Below, piece after piece: positions 1-7,364 of a stretch of 64,000 nt of DNA. The position numbers and the translations under genes are program-made. This stretch comes from Planctomycetota bacterium. Lineage in GTDB: Bacteria > Planctomycetota > Phycisphaerae > UBA1845 > PWPN01. Numbering within the stretch: the first letter of the stretch is position 1; each line of letters starts with the position of its first letter. The stretch covers positions 104,585-168,584 of the forward strand of contig JAKLEZ010000014.1 of assembly GCA_022711465.1 (NCBI GenBank). Reading direction: 5' to 3'. Below the pieces are notes generated by a model. That model did not search any database and was not told the origin of the DNA. It worked only from the letters and a program-made list of their open reading frames with translations.

Positions 1-1021
1 CGGCCAGCATCTGCTCCTGCTGCTCGCGGCGAAGCTGATCGAGCGATTCCTCTAGCTCGCGCTTGGCCCGCTCGAGTTGATCAATGGCCTTCTGCTGGTC
101 CTGACTGGCATCACCCCTGTTCTGCGCGCCCAGCTTGTCCGCCGCATCACCCATGTGCTGACCGGCTTGCTCCACACTGTCAGCCCCCGGCGCCGGCTCC
201 TGATCCTGCCCGTTCTGGCCACCCTGGCCGTCCAAAGAAGGCGATTCCCGAGATGGCTGCGGGTCGGAAGGGCTGCCCTGCGCACCCTGCCTCGGGTCGC
301 CCGATGACGGCTTGCCCTTCTGCGAACCCCCTTCGTCCTTGCCGTTGCTCGGCAATCGCTTCGAGGAATCACCCTTCGACCGGTCGGTCGCGGGCTTCGT
401 CGTCCCCTCGCCATCGCTCGGTTGTGACGAGGCCCCACCCTTCATCCGGTCGGCTAGTTCCGCCGCCCTCTTCTGCAGCTCGCGCTGTTTGTCGGCCAGC
501 CCCTTGGCCCCCTGCGCATCCTGACGTCCCTGGCCGTCCGTTGCCCCCTTGAGCCGCTTCTGCTGGTCGAGCAACTGCAGGATGCGCTCCTCGATCGCCT
601 TGAGCCGCTCGATGGCCTTGGCCCGCTCGTCCCGGCCGTCCTCTTCTTCGGTCAGGGCTTTCATCAAACCCTCCAGCCCTGCCAGCACCGCCGCCTGACG
701 ATCGGCCGCTTCGGTCAGCTCGCCTTTGTCCAGCAGATCGATGCTCTCATCCATCAATCGCCGGAGCAGCTGCTCCCGAGCCCGGTGCAGGGCGGCCTCC
801 AGCCGCTTGGCCTGCTCCGGCTCCGTCGCCTTGAGCTTCTCCGCAAGCCGGTACATCCGGTCCTCAAGCTGCGTCATCCGATCGCGAACGATCTCCTGCC
901 GAGCAGCCAGAGGATCCTTGACCGTCCCCGCATCCGCGGGCCCACTCTGGGCCCAGGCGAACCCGGGGGCCACCAAAAGGAACAGCCCAACCCACACCAC
1001 CTTGATCCCATCAGGCATCAT
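1..1021 (-). CDS. Exported coiled-coil protein, 3' end cut by window edge
   Basis: The frame is open from an ATG at 1021 to the first base of the window, so about 340 N-terminal residues are visible and the C-terminus is missing. It starts with a signal peptide (hydrophobic core VVWVGLFLLVAPGFAWA, then Ala-Gln). Next comes a Glu/Lys/Arg-rich helical segment (residues about 40-200) of coiled-coil character, then a low-complexity Gly/Ser/Gln/Asp linker (about 200-290), then renewed charged helices. It lies 85 bases downstream of the M16 peptidase on the same strand and may be co-transcribed. I do not recognise the family. The composition suggests an extended periplasmic or surface protein, which is inference. 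A second ATG directly follows the first and could be the true start. Confidence 0.75.
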   Translation of the reverse strand, partial: MMPDGIKVVWVGLFLLVAPGFAWAQSGPADAGTVKDPLAARQEIVRDRMTQLEDRMYRLAEKLKATEPEQAKRLEAALHRAREQLLRRLMDESIDLLDKGELTEAADRQAAVLAGLEGLMKALTEEEDGRDERAKAIERLKAIEERILQLLDQQKRLKGATDGQGRQDAQGAKGLADKQRELQKRAAELADRMKGGASSQPSDGEGTTKPATDRSKGDSSKRLPSNGKDEGGSQKGKPSSGDPRQGAQGSPSDPQPSRESPSLDGQGGQNGQDQEPAPGADSVEQAGQHMGDAADKLGAQNRGDASQDQQKAIDQLERAKRELEESLDQLRREQQEQMLA

Positions 1022-1106
1022 CGCGATCCTCGCCCGCCTCCCAGAAGGGGTCAAAGAATCCCCCCGCCGGCCACCGCGCCTCCGCAACTCCCCACCACCA
1101 CCGCAG

Positions 1107-2345
1107 TTACGCAGGCCAGGCCCTCGGGCCGACGCTCACCAGATGACCCTGGCCAGTCACCGAATACCCACCAAGATACCGCCCCACCGTCTCGGCCGTG
1201 ATCGCGTCGACCGCGGCCAAACGCTCCTCGGCGGGTCGCGGCCGGCCAAGATAGTCGACGTCGTCCGCAATCTGACCCAGCCGGTAAAACGGAGCTTCCG
1301 ACTCGGTGGCCAGCGACGTACGACGCAGATTCTTGACACGCTGCAGCTCCTTGGGCTCCGGACCCCAGTCGGCCAGCGCCTGGGCCTCGCGGCGCATGGC
1401 GTCAAGCACCCGCTCACAATGCTCCGGCTCGCACAGGGCATACAGCAGCATGACCCCAAAGTCACCGTACTCCTCGCGAAACGCGCCCGCTCGGGTGCTC
1501 AAACCCTTCTGCACAATGTTCCAGTAGAACCGCGAGTTGCTGCCGCCCAGAATCGCCGCCACCGCCTCCGCCGTCTCGTCCAGCGGGTCGGCCGCCGACG
1601 GCGCGGGAAACGCCAGCAGCACCGCCTGCTGATGAAAACGCTCCAGCTGACGAACGGCCACACCGCTGGCGATGGGCGGCGGCCGGCGGGTGTCGGTCAC
1701 CCCGTCGGATTCCCACCCGCCGCAGGTCCGTTCGACCGCGGCAATCGCCGCCCCCGGCTCGATATCCCCGGCGACGATCAGAACCAGATTGCTCGCCGCG
1801 TACCGCCGTCGATGGTAAGCCGCCATCTGGTCCCGGGTCATGGCCCGAATGGTCCGCTCGTAACCCAACACCGGCCAGGACAGCGGACTGCCCGGACAAA
1901 TCCGCTCGTAAAGAAAATCATAGGCGTTGCTGGCCAGATCATCGTTCGACATGGCAATCTCTTCCAGCACCACGTTCTTCTCCATGTCGAACTCGCCCGC
2001 CGGAAGCGTCGGACGCATGATGTCGGCCAGCAACCCGAGCTGTCGTTCGAAATCCTCGGACCGAACCCAACCATAATAGAACGTGCGGTCCTTGCTGGTG
2101 AAAGCGTTGTATTGAGCCCCCATCTCGTCAAACTCGATGTTGACCTGCTCCCAACTCCGCTTCGCCGTCCCTTTGAAGCACATGTGCTCGAGAAAGTGGG
2201 AAACCCCGGCCATCTCCGGCGGATCGTCCCGAGCCCCGGTGCGAACCAGAAACCCGCAGGCCACCGAGGGCACGTGAGGCATGACCTCGATCACAAGCCG
2301 CAGGCCGTTCTCCAAACGATGCTGGATGAAGCGAGGGGCAGACAT
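1107..2345 (-). CDS. M16 family zinc metallopeptidase (insulinase/pitrilysin-like)
   Basis: The 412-residue product carries the inverted zinc motif HFLEH (H50, E53, H54) with the third ligand glutamate about 75 residues on (VVLEEIA, E129), the signature of M16 peptidases. At about 45 kDa it matches the one-polypeptide processing-protease-like subfamily, with a catalytic N-terminal half and a more divergent C-terminal half. No signal peptide is evident. The ATG at 2345 is preferred over an in-frame GTG six bases upstream because conserved sequence begins at once. It is followed by the truncated coiled-coil gene on the same strand. The substrate cannot be deduced; members of this family cleave peptides or processed leaders. 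Confidence 0.9.
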   Translation of the reverse strand: MSAPRFIQHRLENGLRLVIEVMPHVPSVACGFLVRTGARDDPPEMAGVSHFLEHMCFKGTAKRSWEQVNIEFDEMGAQYNAFTSKDRTFYYGWVRSEDFERQLGLLADIMRPTLPAGEFDMEKNVVLEEIAMSNDDLASNAYDFLYERICPGSPLSWPVLGYERTIRAMTRDQMAAYHRRRYAASNLVLIVAGDIEPGAAIAAVERTCGGWESDGVTDTRRPPPIASGVAVRQLERFHQQAVLLAFPAPSAADPLDETAEAVAAILGGSNSRFYWNIVQKGLSTRAGAFREEYGDFGVMLLYALCEPEHCERVLDAMRREAQALADWGPEPKELQRVKNLRRTSLATESEAPFYRLGQIADDVDYLGRPRPAEERLAAVDAITAETVGRYLGGYSVTGQGHLVSVGPRAWPA

Positions 2346-2822
2346 AGGCACACTTCACAAAGCCAAACGCACAACAGGGAGCCGAAACCCAAAGCCAAAA
2401 AGCGAATCCACCAGGACACCGGGACGCACGAAACACAGCCGTGCGGCGTCGCCCGCTTCACACTTGCCCCCGGCCGCCCGCGAACAGCCGTCACGTTCCC
2501 GATCCTCCATGCCACACCCGGCGTCCCTTCTCGCCCATCAGTATAAGGCAATCCAACGCAGTTGGCGCGGGCCGGGGGGCCCGGCCGTCCTGGCAACACC
2601 GCGCAACAACCTCCGTAAAACGAAGAACCCCCTCCCGGCGGAAACCCCCATCCCGCCCGGAAATATCGCCCTACATCACCGCCCGCCCATCCGGCTACAG
2701 CGAGCGAACCGTCACCCGCCCCAGTCTCCATTTTTGCCCGAATGCAGAGCCTCACCACGGCGAACATATCGTAGAGTCAATACTCACGGGACCAGATGGC
2801 TTTTAGGTTATGGGAGGGTCAC
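2346..2822. other. 477-base divergent intergenic region
   Basis: This lies between the divergent M16 peptidase and a small ORF. Frames here are interrupted or are extensions of shadow frames. I see no RNA gene, repeat or strong hairpin. A promoter for each flanking gene is expected, but I cannot place one with confidence. Confidence 0.5.
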
Positions 2823-3071
2823 ATGGCGGCAACCGAATCAACCAACCTTCATCAGTTCATCGCCTACTTCGAGGAACCTGAACCGGGCGTTCCGGATGGC
2901 CACACCGGCTGGTACCACAGCAACGGCAAACAGCCGCTGCAATCCGCCAGCGACGTGTTCACCTGGACCGAGGGCAGCGCCACCCTGGTGAGGCCGGACA
3001 TTGCCGGTCCGTTCACCGCCAAATCACTGGCGGTCGCGGATCTTCAGGCATCCTTGAGCCAGAACAGCTGA
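2823..3071 (+). CDS. Small hypothetical protein (82 aa)
   Basis: The ATG at 2823 follows a good Shine-Dalgarno sequence (GGGAGG at 2812-2817). That start is preferred over an in-frame ATG at 2796. The protein is soluble, with no signal peptide or membrane segment, and has an acidic, proline-containing N-terminal half (YFEEPEPGVPDGHTGW). I do not recognise the family. It stands alone, 123 bases before the promoter of the DUF362 gene. The ribosome site and ordinary composition support it, but a gene this short stays tentative. Confidence 0.55.
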   Translation: MAATESTNLHQFIAYFEEPEPGVPDGHTGWYHSNGKQPLQSASDVFTWTEGSATLVRPDIAGPFTAKSLAVADLQASLSQNS

Positions 3072-3159
3072 CCTCGTTAAGCTTCGTTCGTGTCCTTCTA
3101 TCGGGTCGCACGGCTTCCCGCGGTCCGCGCATGCGTGGTCCACGGGCGGCCGTGCTTCA

Positions 3160-3188
3160 TTGCGACCCACCACGCCCATACCTAGAAT
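3160..3188 (+). promoter_or_regulatory. Sigma-70-type promoter, probably giving a leaderless mRNA
   Basis: A -35 TTGCGA (3160-3165) and a -10 TAGAAT (3183-3188) are separated by 17 bases. The next ATG is at 3195, six bases after the -10, so the transcription start should fall on or next to the start codon. There is no Shine-Dalgarno sequence. Confidence 0.6.
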
Positions 3189-3194
3189 ACGCGG

Positions 3195-4493
3195 ATGAGT
3201 CGATCACGCGTCGCCATCATCCGAACCACGCCGGCCACCGTCCTGGCCGATTACCACCGTCTCATGAACCTGGCCGATTATCGGAACGTCATCGACCCCC
3301 ACACCGACACCGCCCTGAAAGTCAACATATCCTGGCATTTCTTCTACCCCGGCTCCAGCACCACGCCCTGGCAGCTCGAGGGCGTCATCCGGACTATGAA
3401 ACGAGATGGCTACGACCCCAACTTGATCCACGCTTGCCATAACCGCACCGTCGTCATCGACGCCCATCTCGGCGAGCGAGAGAACAAGCAGATCTGCCCC
3501 GTCCAGGCCCACGGGCTGCGCAACGTGCATCTCTATGAAGGCGAGGAGTGGATTAACGTCCGCGACGCGGTGGGCGATCTGACCAGGCAATTCCTCTGCC
3601 TCAACCAGGTCTACCCCAACGGCTTCTCCATCCCCAAACGCTTCATCGGCGAGAACATCATCCACCTGCCAACCATCAAGACCCACGTGTTCACCACCAC
3701 CACGGGTGCCATGAAGAACGCCTTCGGCGGCCTGCTCAACGAACGCCGACACTGGACCCACCCCGTAATCCACGAGACCCTGGTCGACCTGCTCATGATC
3801 CAGAAGAAAATTCACCGCGGACTCTTCGCGGTCATGGACGGCACCTTCGCCGGCGACGGGCCCGGCCCACGGTGCATGATACCCCACCTCAAGAACATCC
3901 TCCTCGCGTCCGCCGACCAGGTCGCCATCGACGCCATTGCCGCCAGGCTCATGGGCTTCGACCCACTGAAGGATTGCAGGTTCATCCGCCTGGCTCATGA
4001 CCTGGGCTTGGGCTGCGGCGATGTACGCGACATCGAGATCGTGGGAGATGTCCACGCCGCCGAGGAAAACTGGCATTTCGACGGCCCCTTCAAACAGATG
4101 ACCTTCGCCAGCCGCATGCAGCATCGCATCTACTGGGGCAGACTCAAGACCGCCCTGGAGTGGTCGCTCAAAACCTGGCTCGCTCCCTGGGCCTACATCG
4201 CCAGCGTGATCTATCACGATATGTACTGGTATCCGCGCAACGGCAGCAGCCGAATGCACCAGATCCTGCACAGCGATTGGGGACGCCTCTTCCACAACTG
4301 GGAACGTCTCACTCCCGACCAGAACGGCTGGCCGGACGTGGGCAGCGATCCGGCCCGCCTGGAACGCGGAACCGCCCGGCTGCTGAGCAAGGCCGTGCGG
4401 GTGCTGGGCACCTGCATCGTCCAGGCCCCCGAGGCCGCTCGCCTTCGCCGAAGAAAGACCGCCCGCCCGGCCAGAACCCCGGCCCGTGGTTAG
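3195..4493 (+). CDS. DUF362 domain protein
   Basis: The 432-residue soluble protein resembles the DUF362 family. It has an early SRVAIIRTTP strand, a central block ending LPTIKTHVFTTTTGAMKNAFGG, and a later segment (LASADQVAIDAIAARLMGFDP) that matches the family's conserved tail. Some DUF362 proteins are fused to ferredoxin domains, but no CxxCxxCxxxC cluster is present here. The C-terminal 100 residues are rich in Trp and Arg and contain a moderately hydrophobic stretch (WLAPWAYIASVIYHDMYW) that might associate with a membrane. Biochemical function of the family is not established. The gene has its own promoter, and the response regulator downstream also has one, so it is probably monocistronic. 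Confidence 0.85.
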   Translation: MSRSRVAIIRTTPATVLADYHRLMNLADYRNVIDPHTDTALKVNISWHFFYPGSSTTPWQLEGVIRTMKRDGYDPNLIHACHNRTVVIDAHLGERENKQICPVQAHGLRNVHLYEGEEWINVRDAVGDLTRQFLCLNQVYPNGFSIPKRFIGENIIHLPTIKTHVFTTTTGAMKNAFGGLLNERRHWTHPVIHETLVDLLMIQKKIHRGLFAVMDGTFAGDGPGPRCMIPHLKNILLASADQVAIDAIAARLMGFDPLKDCRFIRLAHDLGLGCGDVRDIEIVGDVHAAEENWHFDGPFKQMTFASRMQHRIYWGRLKTALEWSLKTWLAPWAYIASVIYHDMYWYPRNGSSRMHQILHSDWGRLFHNWERLTPDQNGWPDVGSDPARLERGTARLLSKAVRVLGTCIVQAPEAARLRRRKTARPARTPARG

Positions 4494-4520
4494 CACACCT
4501 CCACGCTCCAGCCCGGTCCA

Positions 4521-4549
4521 TTGAGCAAGCCGCCCACCGAGTCTACAAT
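4521..4549 (+). promoter_or_regulatory. Sigma-70-type promoter of the two-component operon
   Basis: TTGAGC (4521-4526), a 17-base spacer and TACAAT (4544-4549). The GTG start of the response regulator is 41 bases downstream, with TGAGGA as ribosome-binding site. Confidence 0.6.
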
Positions 4550-4590
4550 CCCCAGCAGGGACACATCCGTCATGGCTTGAGGACCGAACC

Positions 4591-5271
4591 GTGCGCTTGC
4601 TCGTAGTCGAAGATAACCCCAAGATGGCAGACTTCATCCGTCAGGGCTTCACAGAACAAGGCTACGCCGTGGACGTCGCCGTTACCGCCCACGACGGCGA
4701 AGCCTGCGCCGCCAGCGGTAACTACGATTGCGTCGTGCTCGACGTCATGCTGCCCGACCAGGACGGCTTCACCATCTGCCGCCATCTCCGGCGACGCGGC
4801 GTTCGAACGCCCATCCTCATGCTGACCGCCCTCGGCTCAACCTCCGACAAGGTCGCTGGTTTGGAGGCCGGCGCCGACGACTACCTCGCCAAGCCGTTCG
4901 AGTTCGTGGAACTGATCGCCCGGGTACGGGCCTTGCTCCGCCGCGGACAGGCCCAGGAGGCCACCACCCTCAAGTTCGAGGACCTCGAGATGGACCTCCT
5001 CGCTCGCCAGGTCACCCGGGCCGGCCACAAAATCAAACTGACAACCAAGGAGTTCTCGATGCTCGAGATGTTCATCCGAAATGCCAACCGGGTGCTCAGC
5101 CGAACCGAAATCAGCGAACGCGTCTGGGACATGAACTTCGACCCGGAGAGCAACGTCATCGACGTCTATGTCAGCAGCCTCCGCCGAAAAGTCGACAAGG
5201 GCTTCAGCCGGCCGTTGATTCACACCGTCATCGGCACCGGTTACTGCATGCGCTCCGCGACCTCCTCATGA
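4591..5271 (+). CDS. OmpR/PhoB-family response regulator
   Basis: The receiver domain (residues 1-115) has acidic residues E7 and D8, phospho-acceptor D51 in VVLDVMLPD, and K101 in AKPFEF. A winged-helix DNA-binding domain follows (about 125-222), with TTKEFSMLEM and the terminal RKVDKGFSRPLIHTVIGTGY typical of the OmpR C-terminal wing. At 226 residues it has the standard length. The start is GTG with TGAGGA seven bases upstream. It overlaps the histidine kinase by the four bases ATGA, so the two are translationally coupled. Sequence layout resembles CusR/CopR-type regulators, but no metal-handling genes are adjacent, so the stimulus is unknown. Confidence 0.95.
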   Translation: MRLLVVEDNPKMADFIRQGFTEQGYAVDVAVTAHDGEACAASGNYDCVVLDVMLPDQDGFTICRHLRRRGVRTPILMLTALGSTSDKVAGLEAGADDYLAKPFEFVELIARVRALLRRGQAQEATTLKFEDLEMDLLARQVTRAGHKIKLTTKEFSMLEMFIRNANRVLSRTEISERVWDMNFDPESNVIDVYVSSLRRKVDKGFSRPLIHTVIGTGYCMRSATSS

Positions 5272-6755
5272 ATCGACGAAGCATCATGACCCGCCCTCTC
5301 TTCACTCTTCGCCTCAAACTCACCCTCCTCTACCTGGCCGTGTTCGGCGTGCTCCTCGGCGGCCTGTCGATCATCCTGGTCACCATCCGCGAACAGTACA
5401 TCATCGAGGACTTCGACCAGCGACTCATCGGCCGAGCCATGAGCATGCTCTATGCGATCTCCCTGGTCGAGAACCGTACACCCGCCACCTTCCCGGCTGT
5501 GGACGGCGCGGGTGGACGCATCCCGTTCCGCTTCCCAGGGTACTTCTTCCAGCTCCGCTCGGCGGACGGCACAACCATCGAACGGTCGGAGAACATGGGC
5601 CAACGAACTCTGCCGTGGACCGCCACAGCCCAGGCATCGCGAACCGCCGGCGCCGCCCAGCTCGAAACCGTCCACCGCGACCTCGCCGTGGCACTGACCG
5701 GAGAGGGCGGCGAGCTGCGCCTGCTGACCCTCTACCACGCCCCAACAAATCGCCCACCTTTCTTCCTCCAAATCGCGGTCAGCACGACACCCATGAGACA
5801 ATCCATCGCCCAGCTCCGAAGCCTCTTCCTGGGCGCTATCCCCACCGGACTCCTCATCGCCGGCGCGGCCTCCTGGCTGCTGGCCCGACGAGCTCTGGCC
5901 CCCATCGGCCAGATCGCCCGCCAAGCCCGCGAACTGACCGCCGCCCATCTCGACCGCCGCCTGGCCCTGCCCCCGGGACGCGATGAGGTCGCCGAAATGA
6001 TCGTCACCATCAACCAAATGCTCGACCGGCTGGAAGCCGCCTTCCGGGCCCAGGAACGATTCGTGGCCGACGCGGCCCACGAGCTCAAGACACCCGCCGC
6101 CGTCCTTCTCGGCCAGGCACAGGTCCTGGCCAGTCAGCCACGCTCACTCCACGAATACCAGAACTTCCTCATCAGCGTCCAGGAGGAAATGCGGCGGATC
6201 AATCAGATGGTGATCAGCCTTCTGACTCTCGCCCGGGCCGACGCCGGACTGCCCATGGAAACCGTCTCGCCAGTGTCCGTCCACGACGTCGTCACCGACG
6301 TGATTCAGCGAAGCCAGCCCCACGCCGATCAGCGCGGCGTACGCCTCCTCCCGACCCTGGCTATGCCCGGCCCGGACGGGCAGGAGCCAACCGTCTGCGG
6401 CGACTCCGAGCTGCTCCGCTCCATGATCCTCAACTTGGTGCAGAACGCGGTCCGCCATTCGCCTCCAGGAGAGATCGTCGAGATCGCGGTGTCCCTGCGC
6501 GGATCGGAGGTGCAGGTCTGCGTCGGCGATCGGGGCCCCGGAATCCCCGCCCAACACCTCGACCAGATCTTCGGCCGCTTCTTCCGAGTCCCCGGCAGCG
6601 ATGAGGGCGGCACCGGCCTGGGTCTGGCCATCGCCCGGGCCGTAGCCCGCATGCACGGGGGCGACATCGAGGTCCGCAACCGACCGGGGCCAGGATGTGA
6701 GTTCACCGCCCGTCTCCCCGTCGGCAAAACCCAGCCGGAACCAAAGAGCCTATGA
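5268..6755 (+). CDS. Sensor histidine kinase (HAMP, HisKA, HATPase)
   Basis: The 495-residue membrane kinase has TM1 at about residues 15-40, a periplasmic sensor of about 130 residues, TM2 at about 185-205, then a HAMP linker, the HisKA box FVADAAHELKTP with phospho-histidine H271, the N box (NLVQNAVRHS), the G1 box (DRGPGIPA) and the G2 box (GGTGLGLAIARAVARMHGG). All catalytic boxes are intact. It is the cognate partner of the overlapping response regulator. The frame extends upstream to 4728, but that stretch is antisense-quality shadow. The ATG at 5268 in the ATGA overlap is the natural start; a second ATG lies 18 bases on. The layout is CusS-like, and the signal sensed is unknown. Confidence 0.95.
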   Translation: MNRRSIMTRPLFTLRLKLTLLYLAVFGVLLGGLSIILVTIREQYIIEDFDQRLIGRAMSMLYAISLVENRTPATFPAVDGAGGRIPFRFPGYFFQLRSADGTTIERSENMGQRTLPWTATAQASRTAGAAQLETVHRDLAVALTGEGGELRLLTLYHAPTNRPPFFLQIAVSTTPMRQSIAQLRSLFLGAIPTGLLIAGAASWLLARRALAPIGQIARQARELTAAHLDRRLALPPGRDEVAEMIVTINQMLDRLEAAFRAQERFVADAAHELKTPAAVLLGQAQVLASQPRSLHEYQNFLISVQEEMRRINQMVISLLTLARADAGLPMETVSPVSVHDVVTDVIQRSQPHADQRGVRLLPTLAMPGPDGQEPTVCGDSELLRSMILNLVQNAVRHSPPGEIVEIAVSLRGSEVQVCVGDRGPGIPAQHLDQIFGRFFRVPGSDEGGTGLGLAIARAVARMHGGDIEVRNRPGPGCEFTARLPVGKTQPEPKSL

Positions 6756-6827
6756 CCGGCCCGGCCACCGTACCCACAACCCCCTCCCGGCGTTATGATC
6801 GCCAACCGGTCTGCGAGGCCGATGCCC

Positions 6828-7316
6828 ATGCCTTATCTGCTTGCCGTCGACCTGGGAATCAAGACCGGCCTCGCCCTCTTCGACGGCCAGGGTCGGCTGA
6901 TCTGGTACCGGAGCCGCAACTTCGGCACAGCCAACCGGCTGCGAAGAGCCGTATACGGCCTGCTCAACGAGCTGCCCGACCTGCAATACCTAGTCCTCGA
7001 AGGCGGCGGAACCTTGTACAACCTCTGGAACCGCGAGGCCCGGCGACGCGGACTCGATATCCGACAGGTCAGCGCGGAGCAGTGGCGCACCCGCCTGCTG
7101 AAACCCAGCCGGCAGCGCACCGGCACTCAGGCCAAGCGATCCGCCTGCGACCTGGCTCGCCAAGTCATCGAGCGGTCCGGGACACCCAAACCGACATCGC
7201 TCCGCCATGACGCCGCCGAAGCGGTGCTGATCGGCCTCTGGGCGGTCCACGAAATCGGCTGGTTGACGGACTTGAAGTGGCTCCCGGGGAACAACCGTCG
7301 TGATACATCCCCGTGA
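6828..7316 (+). CDS. Small RuvC/RNase H-fold nuclease-like protein
   Basis: The 162-residue product begins with an RNase H-like strand, LLAVDLGIKTGLALFD, holding the first acidic residue. A second acidic position follows in YLVLEGGG, and a C-terminal pair sits in LRHDAAEAVLIG. This arrangement matches RuvC-type resolvases (D...E...DxxE/D), though overall similarity to RuvC is low. GAGG at 6815-6818 is nine bases before ATG 6828; in-frame ATGs at 6822 and 6795 are alternatives. It follows the kinase by 72 bases and precedes the GH13 gene by 48. Function could be DNA junction or nucleic-acid cleavage, which is inferred from the fold only. No ruvA or ruvB is nearby. Confidence 0.7.
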   Translation: MPYLLAVDLGIKTGLALFDGQGRLIWYRSRNFGTANRLRRAVYGLLNELPDLQYLVLEGGGTLYNLWNREARRRGLDIRQVSAEQWRTRLLKPSRQRTGTQAKRSACDLARQVIERSGTPKPTSLRHDAAEAVLIGLWAVHEIGWLTDLKWLPGNNRRDTSP

Positions 7317-7364
7317 AGCCGTGCGAATTGCACAAAAAGCTGCGGACCCAAAGGGAACTCAACC

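Noticed and set aside
726..2546. 606-codon plus-strand frame opposite the M16 peptidase
   Set aside because: It is the antisense shadow of the peptidase and the coiled-coil gene; Arg/Pro/His-rich with no domain.
3204..4637. 477-codon minus-strand frame opposite the DUF362 gene
   Set aside because: Gly/Val/Asp-rich antisense shadow, no ribosome site.
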